A stretch of DNA of 64,000 nt from Capsulimonas sp039928515 (GCF_039928515.1 NZ_JBDSSZ010000278.1), one strand, 5' to 3'. Positions 16,789 to 25,767 are shown, numbered from the stretch's first letter. The notes: a model not told the origin generated them from the sequence alone. Program-made: numbers and translations.

Positions 16789-16805
16789 CCCAACCGTTTG
16801 GGTAA
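16789..16805. promoter_or_regulatory. Starch-regulon operator 1
   Basis: CCCAACCGTTTGGGTAA: palindromic CCCAAnCGnTTGGG with central CG plus TAA. It lies 9 bp downstream of the -10 box of the pseudopilin-led operon. Confidence 0.75.
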
Positions 16806-16813
16806 CTTGGCTA

Positions 16814-16842
16814 ATATTAGCATGGAAATGGTCCTATGTCAA
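16814..16842 (-). promoter_or_regulatory. Promoter of the starch operon
   Basis: On the minus strand TTGACA (16837-16842), 17-nt spacer, TAATAT (16814-16819), with operator 1 immediately downstream. Confidence 0.8.
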
Positions 16843-16889
16843 GCAAAATCATACTGGGATTTTAAATTATTTTGAGGCGAAATCCGAGG

Positions 16890-16895
16890 TATAAT
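16890..16895 (+). promoter_or_regulatory. Probable -10 box for the starch LacI gene
   Basis: TATAAT with no good -35 at 17 nt. Operator 2 lies 16 bp downstream. A 200-nt leader would precede the LacI start, so another promoter closer to it (GTATAGTTATT...TATACT region around 17051-17078) is possible. Confidence 0.4.
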
Positions 16896-16911
16896 GGATG
16901 AATGCTCGTTC

Positions 16912-16928
16912 CCCACACGGTTGGGTAA
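16912..16928. promoter_or_regulatory. Starch-regulon operator 2
   Basis: CCCACACGGTTGGGTAA, matching operators 1 and 3 at CCCAnnCGnTTGGGTAA; positioned for autoregulation of the LacI gene. Confidence 0.7.
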
Positions 16929-17114
16929 GCCCGAGAGGCGCTGGTAACGCCACTTCCGCATCTTGATCTCGTTGTTATCTTTACTATACAGATGGAGTCG
17001 GAACTGTCCCACTGATGCGGACTGGGTTCCGTGCTTCGCGTGTACCAAAACGGTATAGTTATTAGTGTTACGGTATACTCTTATTCGCAGGAGATTCCGG
17101 CCGAAGGATATGTC

Positions 17115-18206
17115 ATGGAAAATCGTTTGTCAGCGCCAACTCGCCTCGAAGACATCGCCGCCCGGGTGGGGGTCTCTCGCTCGGAGGTTTCCCGCGTGCT
17201 GAACGGGCGGGCGCGGGCCGGGAAGAGTGTGGGCGCGGCGACGCGCGATCGGATCCTGGAAGCGGCGCGGGAGATGAACTACAGCCCCCATCGCGCCGCT
17301 CAAAGTCTGGTGAGCGGCCGCACCAACACGGCGGCGCTGATGATCGTCATTGACCGTCAGGCGAAAGCCTCGCCGTTTCTGGAAGATCACGATGCGCCCG
17401 ACGAACTTTCTCCGCACTATCACGAGATCCTGGGCGGTCTGACATATACGCTGAACGAATATGGCATTCACCTCATGCTGGCGCAGTGCGGCGGCCCGAA
17501 CATCGATCCCAATGTCGCTATGGAGCAGATCGCTCGCTCGCATACCTGCGATGGACTGATCATCACCGATATGATGATCGACGACGTCCGTCCGGCCATT
17601 CTGGATCAGACCGGCCTGCCCTATGTCGTACGCGGATCATCGCCGCAGCCCGATACTGTCGCGGTGGGGATGGACAACGCCGCTGTAGGCTATGAAGCCG
17701 TCAAGTATTTGTACAGTCTCGGACATCGCCGTATCCTGTTCTATAACATTCGTCGTGAATTGATGGTGGGGCAGGGACGCTTCGAGGGAATGTGCCGCGC
17801 CCGTGAAGAGTTCGGACTGCATGCGACGCTGGAGTACCGGGACGATGTCCACCATCAGAATGGTGTGTATACGTCGCTGCTTCAGCGTCTTCAGGAGCCT
17901 AATATCCCCACGGCGATTTTTGCCGAGGACGAGATCAGCGCCCTTGGGGCCGAGCGCGCCCTGACGGAAGCCGGTCTGCGTGTTCCCGAGGATGTCAGCG
18001 TGATGACCTGCCTGAACGCGCGCTTCATGCGTCTTGTGGCTCCGCATCTCACGGTGCTGAACGTGCGCTTGAACGAAGTCGCTTCGCAGGCGGGCCATCT
18101 GCTTGCGAAGATGGTGCAGGGCGAAGTCGTGGAGAAGAAGCAGGTGTTTCTTCAGCCCATTTTGGAAGAGCGCGGCAGCACCGCGCCGCCGCGCGCAAAT
18201 ATCTAA
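17115..18206 (+). CDS. LacI family regulator, probable regulator of the starch regulon
   Basis: I choose ATG 17115 (MENRLSAPTRLEDIAARVG) because AAGGA lies 6 nt upstream and the N-terminus then matches LacI proteins; the frame is open for 28 further codons upstream. LacI helix-turn-helix (LEDIAARVGVSRSEVSRVLNG), hinge (MNYSPHRAAQSLVSGRTNT) and a PBP1-like effector domain ending ILEERGSTAPP. It is flanked on each side by minus-strand starch genes. Three copies of one operator lie before the pseudopilin operon, before this gene and before the GH13 gene at 18253, so this protein is the natural reader of that site. The effector is presumably a maltooligosaccharide. Confidence 0.9.
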   Translation: MENRLSAPTRLEDIAARVGVSRSEVSRVLNGRARAGKSVGAATRDRILEAAREMNYSPHRAAQSLVSGRTNTAALMIVIDRQAKASPFLEDHDAPDELSPHYHEILGGLTYTLNEYGIHLMLAQCGGPNIDPNVAMEQIARSHTCDGLIITDMMIDDVRPAILDQTGLPYVVRGSSPQPDTVAVGMDNAAVGYEAVKYLYSLGHRRILFYNIRRELMVGQGRFEGMCRAREEFGLHATLEYRDDVHHQNGVYTSLLQRLQEPNIPTAIFAEDEISALGAERALTEAGLRVPEDVSVMTCLNARFMRLVAPHLTVLNVRLNEVASQAGHLLAKMVQGEVVEKKQVFLQPILEERGSTAPPRANI

Positions 18207-18222
18207 CATCACATTAAAAAAG

Positions 18223-18250
18223 AAAGCCGATGGGGTCGCCCGCCGGCTTG
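18223..18250. terminator. Probable bidirectional terminator between convergent genes
   Basis: AAGCCG...CGGCTT stem with an interrupted inner GGG/CCC pairing and a TCG loop, flanked by A-rich and T-containing sequence. Confidence 0.5.
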
Positions 18251-18252
18251 TC

Positions 18253-20160
18253 TTATTTCACAAATACCGCCCCCGTCCGCGCCGGAAGCGTCACCTTCAT
18301 TCCGTTCTCCGTAACCACAGCCGATTCCGCTGATCCCAGTCGATCCGTCAGCCTTGTTCCCTCGCGCAAGTTCGCCGCTTCGATGGGGATGGTAAACGTT
18401 GCCGGGTTTGCGTCGTTATTCAAAACGACGATGACTGAATCGCCGCCGAGCGTGCGTGCGTAGGCCCACTGCTTGTCGGTTTGGAAGAGCGTTGTCTGTG
18501 CGCCGCGCCGCAGCGCGGGGAATTCGGCGCGCAGGTGGGTGAGTTTGCGCAGGTGGGACCAGGTTTCTTGCTCCTGGGGCGTGCGGCCGGCTTCGGTGAA
18601 AGCGTCGCGCGTGTCGCCGGGAAAGCCGCCGGGGAAGTCCTGGCGGTTGTCGGGATCGTCGCCGCCCTTCATGCCCAGCTCGTCGCCGTAATAGACCAGT
18701 GGGATCCCGCGATTGGTCATGAGAAATGTCTGCGCGAGGTTCAGTCCCGCCGTGGTGGCGCCGTCCTCGCTGGCGAAGCGTTTGACGTCGTGGTTACCCA
18801 GGAATGTGACCAGATGATCGGCATGCGGGAAGAGCCAGTCGTGAGCTTCATCGGCGACGAGATCGTGAAACGAGCCGCCCTGCGCGAACGTGCGCCGCAG
18901 TGGGAAGTAGAGCGGGTAATCAAAGAGCGAATCCATCTTGGTGTCCACGCCGTCCGGACCTTTGTGTCCCCCCTGAAAATAAGAAACGAGCGAGGCGTCG
19001 CCGTCGAACACTTCGCCCACGGCGTTGACGCGCGGATACTGGCGCGTGATCGCCGTGGACCACTCGGACCAGAAGGCGCGCGGAACGTAGGGCATGGTGT
19101 CCTGCCGTATGCCGTCGAGCCCCGTCATTCCCACCCACCAGAGCGCGTTTTGGATCTGATAACGGACGGCTTCGGGATCGTTCTGATTGATGTCAGGCAG
19201 GACGTTCGCAAACCAGCCGCCGAGCGTCGCCGCCGATGCGTCCGGCGCGCCGTGCGGGTCCATCACTGTCCAGATCTGATAGGTATTGTTGAGATGCGAT
19301 TTCGCCGTTCCGTTGAACCAGGTTGGCGTCGGCGGGGCGTCCGCCCATGGATGATAGGGGCCGACATGGTTCGCGACTTGATCTTGAATGACCTTGATCC
19401 CTAGCGCATGCGCCTTGTCGATCATCTCCCGCATGCTCGCAAGATCGCCGAAATGCTGCTCGACGCCGTATTGATTGACGGCGCCGTACCCGTGGTAGTC
19501 GCTGTAAGGCTCCGGTCCCTTCGCCTGAAGGGTGTTGGCATGGTGGACGTTCTCATAAACCGGAGTAATCCAGATCGCCGTCACGCCGAGATCCTTGAGA
19601 TACGGCAGATGGTTGATCACGCCCTGGAAGTCGCCCCCATGATACAGAAACGGGTTGCTGCGTCCGTACAGGCCCTTCGCGATGGCGGGATCGTTGTTCG
19701 CCGCATCGCCGTCGCTGAAACGATCGGGCATGATCTGATAGACCACATCGTCTTGCGAGAAGCCCTGAAACCGCCCGGATGTGGGGAGGGGCGCCGTCAC
19801 CTCGAACGCCGCCGTGGCCGACCCGCCCGGCGTCGTAATCTTCAATGACCGCACGCCCGGCGCGGCGCTTTTGTCAATCGCGATATCGACAAAGACATAA
19901 TCGCCATTCCCATTGACCTTAACGTCCCGCGCCGACACGCCTCCCCCCGGCGCCGTGATTTTCGCGCCCGCCAGGTTCCTGCCGTGCAGCAAAACGCGGA
20001 CTGGGTTCATCGTCGATCCCGACCACCAACTCGGCGGCTCGACGCGGTCCACCGCCGGCGACGCGCTCTGCGCATGGGCCGTGAAACCGCTCGCCGCGCC
20101 CAAGAACAGCAGCATCGCCGCTCCGCCGCCAATCCTCGAAAATAAGTGATTTGAGTGCAT
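18253..20160 (-). CDS. Secreted neopullulanase/cyclomaltodextrinase-type GH13 enzyme (SusA-like)
   Basis: Start ATG 20160 with GGGGGAGG 6 nt upstream; signal peptide MHSNHLFSRIGGGAAMLLFL...AHAQS. An N-terminal Ig-like domain (VDRVEPPSWWSGSTMNPVRV) of the type that begins SusA-like neopullulanases precedes the barrel. GH13 motifs: QDQVANHVGP, GLDGIRQDTM (nucleophile Asp), AVGEVFDGD (acid/base Glu) and FLGNHD (third Asp). About 635 residues. It would hydrolyse pullulan, cyclodextrins or maltodextrins outside the cytoplasm. Its promoter (20192-20220) and operator (20171-20187) match those of the pseudopilin-led starch operon, so it belongs to the same regulon although it is a separate unit. Confidence 0.88.
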   Translation of the reverse strand: MHSNHLFSRIGGGAAMLLFLGAASGFTAHAQSASPAVDRVEPPSWWSGSTMNPVRVLLHGRNLAGAKITAPGGGVSARDVKVNGNGDYVFVDIAIDKSAAPGVRSLKITTPGGSATAAFEVTAPLPTSGRFQGFSQDDVVYQIMPDRFSDGDAANNDPAIAKGLYGRSNPFLYHGGDFQGVINHLPYLKDLGVTAIWITPVYENVHHANTLQAKGPEPYSDYHGYGAVNQYGVEQHFGDLASMREMIDKAHALGIKVIQDQVANHVGPYHPWADAPPTPTWFNGTAKSHLNNTYQIWTVMDPHGAPDASAATLGGWFANVLPDINQNDPEAVRYQIQNALWWVGMTGLDGIRQDTMPYVPRAFWSEWSTAITRQYPRVNAVGEVFDGDASLVSYFQGGHKGPDGVDTKMDSLFDYPLYFPLRRTFAQGGSFHDLVADEAHDWLFPHADHLVTFLGNHDVKRFASEDGATTAGLNLAQTFLMTNRGIPLVYYGDELGMKGGDDPDNRQDFPGGFPGDTRDAFTEAGRTPQEQETWSHLRKLTHLRAEFPALRRGAQTTLFQTDKQWAYARTLGGDSVIVVLNNDANPATFTIPIEAANLREGTRLTDRLGSAESAVVTENGMKVTLPARTGAVFVK

Positions 20161-20170
20161 TTGAACCTCC

Positions 20171-20187
20171 CCCACACGTTTGGGTAA
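20171..20187. promoter_or_regulatory. Starch-regulon operator 3
   Basis: CCCACACGTTTGGGTAA, the third match to CCCAnnCGnTTGGGTAA, 4 bp downstream of the -10 box of the GH13 gene. Confidence 0.75.
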
Positions 20188-20191
20188 ACGC

Positions 20192-20220
20192 ATTATAAGA
20201 ATTAACAGACTGTTTGTCAA
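20192..20220 (-). promoter_or_regulatory. Perfect consensus promoter of the GH13 gene
   Basis: Minus strand TTGACA (20215-20220), 17-nt spacer, TATAAT (20192-20197). Confidence 0.9.
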
Positions 20221-20280
20221 CAGAAATATTGCAGGGCTCCGTTCAGGCAAAGGAAATAATTTTGCGAAAATTGCCTGAAA

Positions 20281-20334
20281 CTCACGCGCAAATCACGCCC
20301 TTCTCACGTTTGTCTCACCGTCGGCGTTTATACT
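20281..20334 (+). promoter_or_regulatory. SARP-type promoter with four 11-bp-spaced direct repeats
   Basis: Heptamers CTCACGC (20281), ATCACGC (20292), CTCACGT (20303) and CTCACCG (20314) start exactly 11 bp apart. The last ends 8 bp before the -10 box TATACT (20329-20334). There is no TTGACA. This is the geometry known for SARP-activated promoters in actinomycetes. Confidence 0.75.
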
Positions 20335-20370
20335 CTTCTCATAACCGAAGCGCTTCGAAGGAGGAGTTCG

Positions 20371-20562
20371 ATGGATAACAATTTCGTTTTACAGGATCAG
20401 TCGGCATCGGCGCAGGCAGACGCCGCGCGGCAGGATATTCAGGATTGGGAGACGCCTTCGCGCGGCGCGATGTATGGGAATTGGGTGGTGAACGGGTATA
20501 TGGGCGCGCTGTTTGCCGTGGCGGCGGCGGCGCAGATCCTGTCGACCTTGGCCTTGAAATAA
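20371..20562 (+). CDS. Small hypothetical membrane protein under a SARP-type promoter
   Basis: 63 residues with an excellent ribosome binding site (AAGGAGGAG, 4-5 nt before ATG). The first half is hydrophilic and acidic (MDNNFVLQDQSASAQADAAR); the second half has one hydrophobic helix (YMGALFAVAAAAQILSTLAL). I recognise no family. The gene ends 2 bp before the convergent stop of the SARP-type regulator. The four-repeat promoter upstream is the most elaborate of the putative regulon, which suggests that this small protein is a main target. It could be a peptide effector, a membrane adaptor or a bacteriocin-like product; none can be supported from sequence. Confidence 0.75.
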   Translation: MDNNFVLQDQSASAQADAARQDIQDWETPSRGAMYGNWVVNGYMGALFAVAAAAQILSTLALK

Positions 20563-20564
20563 GG

Positions 20565-23294
20565 TCAGGCGACGGGAGTGGCGTCGCAGGAGTCGAGGTC
20601 GGTCTGCGCCTGACGCATGCCTAGCTTGTCGCCGAGCTGTCGCCAGAGGAGGAGGCCTTCGGCGAGGCGCTTGCGGGCGGTCGGAAGATCGCCGAGACGC
20701 AGGGCGGCGACGCCGTTCATATGGACGCCGCCCGCCATGCCTTTGAGGTTGCCGGCGATACGATGCATCGCCGCGCTGCGGTCGGCCAGAGACTGGGCGT
20801 CCTGGTAATCGCCCGAGCGCAGGGCGATACGAGCGCCGCCGGCGAGGGTGCGCGCCGATCCGAAGTGGTCGCGTGTGGATTGAAACAGCGTTTGGCTCTC
20901 GTCGAAGGCTGCGCGGGCGGCGGCGATGTCGTCGCCGTCGCAGAGGCATTCGCCCAAACTGCACAAGGCGCTGGCGAGCCGTTTTTGGTCGCCCAGCGCA
21001 CGTGCGGCGGCGACCGCATCCTCCAGCCAGGGGCGCGCGCGGTCTGGCTCACGACGCGCAAGCTCCAGCGAGCCGGCGGCTTCTAGAGCGCGCACGCGGG
21101 CGAGGGTGGGGACGGCGTCGTCGTGATATGTTAAGAATGTCTCCAGCCACTTCAAGCCTTCTTCGTGATGGCCGCGAACATCCCAAAAGCGCCACGAGCA
21201 GCCCGCCAGGCTCAAGCCGGCTTCATTGTCTTCGGTGGATCGGCCCAGTCCGTCGCGATTGCGCCAGTGCAGCGCGGCGCGCAGGTTTTCGGCTTCGGCG
21301 TCCAATCGGTCCAGCCAGAGGATTTGATCGGGGCCGGTGAGCTTCGGCGCGGCTTCCTCGGCGAGCGCCTGTCGCCACTGCGCATGCCGGCGGTTGAGCG
21401 GCAGGGCCTCGTCGGGTAACAATTGCTCCCAGGCGTACTCGCGCAGTGTCTCCAGCATGGAGAAGCGGATCTCTTCCCCAAGCGTGTCGGTGACAAGCAG
21501 AGAATGCTGTCCAAGCTGGCTGAGAATATCGAACGCCTGTGGCTCTTCGCAGACCTCCTCGGCGGCTTCCAAGGTCCAGCCGCCTCGGAACACCGCGAGG
21601 CGGGCGAAGCACTGACGCAGCTCTGGATCGAGGCGTTCGCAGCTCCACTCCAGCGTCGCGCGCAGGCTGCGGTGACGGGCGTCCATATCCGCGCGTCGGC
21701 TCACCAGCAGATTGAATCGCTGGGACAGTCGCGGCAGCATCTGCGCGGGGGTAAGCGCTCCCGCCCAGCCGGCGGCCAGCTCCAGCGCAAGGGGGATGCC
21801 TTCTAGTCGGCGGCAGAGCGCGGCGACGGTCGCCTGGTTTGCAGGCGTCAGCGCGAACTGCGGACTGACCTGGCGGGCGCGGTCCAGAAACAGCTGCATG
21901 CTCGGCGTGAGCGCCGCCAAATCCGGTTCCTCGAACTCGTTCGGCGCCGGGAGGGGAGAAACGGGATAGTCTTGTTCGCCGCCAAGGTTAAGACGTCGCC
22001 GTGAGGTGACCAAGCACGTCAGTTCTTCCCGCTGCTCCAGCAGCATGCGGACGGTCTGCGCGCCTTCGTCCACCAGATGCTCCATCCCATCAAGCACCAG
22101 CAGCGTCCGTCCGCCGCCGAGACGCGTCAGACAATGCTCCCAAAGATCGCCGCCGGGAGGCGGGCCAGGGCGCAGCGAGTCGGCGATCGCCGAAACGAGG
22201 AGACTGGCGTCCCCGACATCGGTGAGAGGAGTGAACCAAACGCCGCCTGGGAAATGCGCCGCCACCCGGCGCGCCACTTCCAAAGCCAGACGTGTTTTCC
22301 CCAAACCTCCGGAGCCGACGAGCGTCAGCAGCCGCGTGCTGGTCTCGTCATCAATCGCCGAGGTGAGCAGCACGGAAAGTGTTTCAATTTCCGTCTGGCG
22401 TCCAAAAAATCGGGTAAGGCGGGTGGGCATGCCGCCGATCGGAGGAATGGGGATTTCACGCCGGGGCGCATCTGCCCCGACAGGAGTTCCGGACGGCGGC
22501 GCTGTTTCAGCGACCGGCGCCGGAGCGAATACCAGCGTGGGCGCGCTGCGCAGCGGCTCGATCAGGGTCTGGATCTCCGCGCCCGGCATCGCACGCAGCT
22601 CTTTCCAAAGCACTTGCTCCAGATCCCTGAACTGCCGCAGGGCCTCCGCAATGCGGCCATCGGCGGCGAGCACACGGATCACGTCCGCATGGCTCTCCTC
22701 GCGCAGCGGGTCCAGTCGGACCGCTTTGCGTGCATATTCCAGCGCCTGATCTCGGTCCCCGGTGTCGCTCAGCGCCTGCGCCAGGCGGCTGAGCGCGGTC
22801 AGATATTCTTCTTCCAGACGACGACGCTCACCGAGCACCCAGTCATCATAATAGCCCGGCAGCAGTTCGCCGCCATAAGCGTCCACCGCCCGGCGCAGCG
22901 CCTTGACACGCGTTTCCGCCGTGTCGGCGCGGGAGGCGGACGCCATCGCATCCTCAAATTGTGAGACATCCGTGGAGACATCAGCGCTCAGGCGCACCGA
23001 AACACGGTCGGCGATCAGCAGATCCGATGCATCCACGCAGGCCGATTCCAGTGTCCGACGCAGCGTGGAAAGCACCTGCCGAAAACGAATCCGGGTGGCG
23101 TCCGCGTCCTCATCGGGCCACAGCATTTCGATCAGCTCTTCACGCGGGTGAGATCGGCGGCGATGCACCGCCAGGAACGCCAGCAGCGAGGCCGCTCGCC
23201 GGGTTTCAAAACGCGCATTGGCGCCGCCAGGGCAGGGCACGACAAGGTCGCCGAGCAGCTGAATTTGGAGCATGGGTTGGGGTGTGGTGTCCAT
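20565..23294 (-). CDS. AfsR/SARP-type transcriptional regulator with BTAD, NB-ARC-like ATPase and TPR domains
   Basis: 909 residues. Residues 8-90: OmpR-like winged helix (LQIQLLGDLVV...LLAFLAVHRRRSHPREELIEMLWP). Residues about 95-245: bacterial transcriptional activation domain with TPR-like helices (AVDAYGGELLPGYYDDWVLGER). Residues about 290-560: STAND-type ATPase with Walker A GSGGLGKT (327-334), Walker B-like LLVLDGMEHL and the VTSRRRL motif. The remainder is TPR-rich. Such proteins activate promoters carrying 11-bp-period direct repeats and respond to an unknown signal through the C-terminal repeats. At least three promoters around this gene show that signature. No Shine-Dalgarno sequence is evident; ATG 23273 is an alternative start. 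Confidence 0.9.
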   Translation of the reverse strand: MDTTPQPMLQIQLLGDLVVPCPGGANARFETRRAASLLAFLAVHRRRSHPREELIEMLWPDEDADATRIRFRQVLSTLRRTLESACVDASDLLIADRVSVRLSADVSTDVSQFEDAMASASRADTAETRVKALRRAVDAYGGELLPGYYDDWVLGERRRLEEEYLTALSRLAQALSDTGDRDQALEYARKAVRLDPLREESHADVIRVLAADGRIAEALRQFRDLEQVLWKELRAMPGAEIQTLIEPLRSAPTLVFAPAPVAETAPPSGTPVGADAPRREIPIPPIGGMPTRLTRFFGRQTEIETLSVLLTSAIDDETSTRLLTLVGSGGLGKTRLALEVARRVAAHFPGGVWFTPLTDVGDASLLVSAIADSLRPGPPPGGDLWEHCLTRLGGGRTLLVLDGMEHLVDEGAQTVRMLLEQREELTCLVTSRRRLNLGGEQDYPVSPLPAPNEFEEPDLAALTPSMQLFLDRARQVSPQFALTPANQATVAALCRRLEGIPLALELAAGWAGALTPAQMLPRLSQRFNLLVSRRADMDARHRSLRATLEWSCERLDPELRQCFARLAVFRGGWTLEAAEEVCEEPQAFDILSQLGQHSLLVTDTLGEEIRFSMLETLREYAWEQLLPDEALPLNRRHAQWRQALAEEAAPKLTGPDQILWLDRLDAEAENLRAALHWRNRDGLGRSTEDNEAGLSLAGCSWRFWDVRGHHEEGLKWLETFLTYHDDAVPTLARVRALEAAGSLELARREPDRARPWLEDAVAAARALGDQKRLASALCSLGECLCDGDDIAAARAAFDESQTLFQSTRDHFGSARTLAGGARIALRSGDYQDAQSLADRSAAMHRIAGNLKGMAGGVHMNGVAALRLGDLPTARKRLAEGLLLWRQLGDKLGMRQAQTDLDSCDATPVA

Positions 23295-23330
23295 AAAATG
23301 CGAAGGGAAGTACCGGACAAAATCTCAAAG

Positions 23331-23373
23331 GATAATTTCGGTAATAATAAGTGCTTTTCCTTCTGAGATTTCG
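23331..23373. other. Imperfect inverted repeat upstream of the SARP-type gene
   Basis: AATCTCAAAGG and CCTTCTGAGATT are inverted about 20 bp apart in the region between the globin stop and the regulator start; possible operator or leader hairpin. No consensus promoter is evident. Confidence 0.35.
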
Positions 23374-23398
23374 GACCGCTCCCAGCCGTCTCCCCATG

Positions 23399-23833
23399 CT
23401 ATCGCCGGCCGCGCGCAACGACCCCTTCGGACGCCGCCTGCTTCATCACCGTCGCCATCAATGTATAGACATCGGTCCAGGCGGCCTTATGCGCCGCCGT
23501 GAACGCCTCCGGACCGAGTTCCGCCTCCAGTGCGCCGAGGAGGGCGGTCGCCACGGTGTCGTAATGGGCGTCCTGAACTCCATAGCCGCCATGGCGTTTT
23601 CCGAGCTGCCACAAAACCGGGACGAGCTCGTCCAGCCGCTCCAAACTATCCACCGCCGTCGACAGCACATCCATCAGCTTCTTCTGCTGCGACTTCATGT
23701 CCCCGAGGAACATCGGCCTCAGGGTTGGGTCCAGCGTGAAAAGGCGGGCGTAAAACGCGGCCGCCACTTCGACGGCGCGTGGTTTCACGTCGCTGAAACT
23801 CTGCACGATCAAGTCTTTCTGTTCGGGAGTCAT
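23399..23833 (-). CDS. Single-domain bacterial haemoglobin
   Basis: 144 residues, typical of Vitreoscilla-type and related single-domain globins. TPEQKDLIVQSFSDVKP forms the A helix, ARLFTLDPTLRPMF the C/D region, GKRHGGYGV carries the predicted proximal haem ligand His81, and a Gln at the distal position (SQQ, 49-50) fits a bacterial class I pocket. Such proteins bind O2 and often detoxify NO. AGGAG/AAAGGG precede the ATG. The promoter has two CTCACGA repeats spaced 11 bp, 8 bp from TATGAT, so it probably belongs to the regulon of the adjacent SARP-type regulator, linking that regulator to oxygen or NO stress (inference). Confidence 0.88.
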   Translation of the reverse strand: MTPEQKDLIVQSFSDVKPRAVEVAAAFYARLFTLDPTLRPMFLGDMKSQQKKLMDVLSTAVDSLERLDELVPVLWQLGKRHGGYGVQDAHYDTVATALLGALEAELGPEAFTAAHKAAWTDVYTLMATVMKQAASEGVVARGRR

Positions 23834-23868
23834 TTTCTCGCCCTTTCTCCTCCGGCGTTTACTGCTTT

Positions 23869-23900
23869 ATCATAACGCGCTATCGTGAGATAATCGTGAG
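23869..23900 (-). promoter_or_regulatory. SARP-type promoter of the globin gene
   Basis: On the minus strand CTCACGA at 23894-23900 and again at 23883-23889 (11-bp period), then 8 bp, then TATGAT (23869-23874). Confidence 0.7.
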
Positions 23901-24058
23901 ATTTTAGTAAATAATTATTGCAGGCAGTCTTATATATCCCCTGGTATGATCGTATAATGAAAGCGGTGATACGAACCAGCGGTTATTTTGCAGGCATCGT
24001 TTCTCGACAGTACATCGCCGCCGCGAGGCGGTTGGACAGAATTTAGGAGAATCGATTT

Positions 24059-25639
24059 ATGGCGGATCGTCTTTGGAAGCGCGGCGCAGTCGCCGCCGGA
24101 CTTATCTTTTGCGCGCTGCACTCAGCCGTGGCCGCATCCATTATTCCTCAGTATACCTATCAGGATGTCGGCATGAACGCGCCTCTGGGACTCAACCAGG
24201 CCGGTGACGCGTACGGCATGGGGATCCTCACGCCCAATGGAGCCATTGGGACAAACATCAATGGCGGGATCGGCGTTTTCTGGAGCGCGGCAGGCGGAAC
24301 TGTCAATCTCCCTCATCTGCCGTACGCAAACTGGAACGATCGGTCTCTGTTTTCCGTGGCGGGAATGAACGATCGTGGGCAGATCATCGGCTACTCGCAA
24401 GTGACAGGCGCGACCGTTCACCCGTTTTTGTGGACTCCTTCTGTCGATAAAAAATCCGGCTCGATGATCGATCTTGGTGTCCTCACACGTGGAGTGGATC
24501 AGTCTCTCAAGCCGACAGCGATCAATTACCGCGGTCAGGTCGTCGGAGTTACCGCCGGCGCCCTGCCGCAGCATGGTTTCCTTTACACATATCTGAGCCA
24601 CGACGGCGTTCCAGGCAATGTGCAGATGAAGGATCTGGGCGAGTTTACGCCCTGCGCCATCGATAATTTCGGGCGGGTTTACGGAATTCGCAATCATGTG
24701 CTGGCGATTTATGACGCTGGTGCGTATGTCAATCCAGGTCTGCCGACGGGGTTCTCGATGTCGAACAGCTCGGTCTCGTTTTATGGACGAAATGCTTCGG
24801 GCGACATCTATGGAACGGTCACGACCCCCGCTTCGCATGTCTTCTTCGTTTGGATCCCGACGCAGAACGCCGCGACCGGGGTCGGCCGTTTCGTGACCAT
24901 CACGCCAGGCGTCGCAGCTCAGGCGAGCGCCATTCCCGTCGCCGCGATCCCTCGATACGACCGTTTGTTCATCGATCCTAGCGGCGCCGTTACCGTTGTG
25001 TATGCGCTGGACCCGTATGTGGGAACGCTCACACAAGTAAATCTTGGATCTCTTTATCATGAGACCGGGGCCGCCGACAATCCTAACCATGACGCCGCCC
25101 TTTCCCGGCCGAAGTCCGTCGACTTGGCCAACGAAATTGTCGGTATGGAAGTTCGCCCTGTCACAGCCACGCAGCCGAATTTTTCCCCATCGGGTTTTCT
25201 CGATCATGGCGGGTTGCGATATGCGCTGAACGCGCTGCTGGCGCCGGGGACTTCGGTTCCCAATATCAACGACGCCATTGGGGTCAACAACAGTGGCGCG
25301 ATCCTGGCTGTTGGCAAATTTCCGAACGTCAATGAGTTCCACGGCCTGATGCTGTTTCCGTCTGGAAGCACGCCGGCGCGTCCGCTCACGATTGCTTCGG
25401 CGCAGCCGCAGCCAGTCCGGGTAGGCAGCCCAAGCCAGTACATCTCGATCGCCGGAATAGGGTTTCAACTTGGCGCCGTCGTGGGATTTGACGGCAAAGC
25501 GATCGACGCGAAGGTGCACGCGGAATCCCTGATCGTGGCGTTCCTTCCGGCCAGCAAGCTGGTCAAGGGAACGCACACCATTTTGGTCCGAAATCCCGAT
25601 CATACCAGCGCGACGATTTCGTATGTCGTTAACGAGTGA
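24059..25639 (+). CDS. Secreted HAF-repeat protein with C-terminal Ig/TIG-like domain
   Basis: Start ATG 24059 with AGGAG 9 nt upstream; signal peptide MADRLWKRGAVAAGLIFCAL...AVAAS. The body shows extracellular HAF-family repeats: GLNQAGDAYG, GMNDRGQIIGYSQVTG...HPFLW, INYRGQVVG...HGFLY, and a late INDAIGVNNSGAILAVG. This signature marks planctomycete and cyanobacterial-type surface proteins of unknown role. Residues about 430-526 (PLTIASAQPQPVRVGSPSQY...) resemble an IPT/TIG domain. The gene diverges from the globin and has its own TATAAT (23953-23958). Function unknown; probably an exposed or released beta-propeller-like protein. Confidence 0.78.
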   Translation: MADRLWKRGAVAAGLIFCALHSAVAASIIPQYTYQDVGMNAPLGLNQAGDAYGMGILTPNGAIGTNINGGIGVFWSAAGGTVNLPHLPYANWNDRSLFSVAGMNDRGQIIGYSQVTGATVHPFLWTPSVDKKSGSMIDLGVLTRGVDQSLKPTAINYRGQVVGVTAGALPQHGFLYTYLSHDGVPGNVQMKDLGEFTPCAIDNFGRVYGIRNHVLAIYDAGAYVNPGLPTGFSMSNSSVSFYGRNASGDIYGTVTTPASHVFFVWIPTQNAATGVGRFVTITPGVAAQASAIPVAAIPRYDRLFIDPSGAVTVVYALDPYVGTLTQVNLGSLYHETGAADNPNHDAALSRPKSVDLANEIVGMEVRPVTATQPNFSPSGFLDHGGLRYALNALLAPGTSVPNINDAIGVNNSGAILAVGKFPNVNEFHGLMLFPSGSTPARPLTIASAQPQPVRVGSPSQYISIAGIGFQLGAVVGFDGKAIDAKVHAESLIVAFLPASKLVKGTHTILVRNPDHTSATISYVVNE

Positions 25640-25677
25640 CGAACCCAATTCCCAATACCGAAATCGCAGTGCTATCC

Positions 25678-25716
25678 ACAGCCTCGACAAGCAATCTTGT
25701 CGAGGCTGTTTTATTT
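25678..25716 (+). terminator. Intrinsic terminator after HAF-repeat gene
   Basis: 14-bp perfect stem (25678-25691 with 25696-25709), 4-nt loop, TTTATTTT tail. Confidence 0.92.
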
Positions 25717-25767
25717 TATGCAAAGCTGTTCTCGGCAAACCGAAATTATGCGGGAAATGGCCTGTTC

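Noticed and set aside
17031..17114. Earlier start for the starch LacI gene (MLRVYQNG...)
   Set aside because: No ribosome binding site; LacI helix-turn-helix and AAGGA place the start at 17115.
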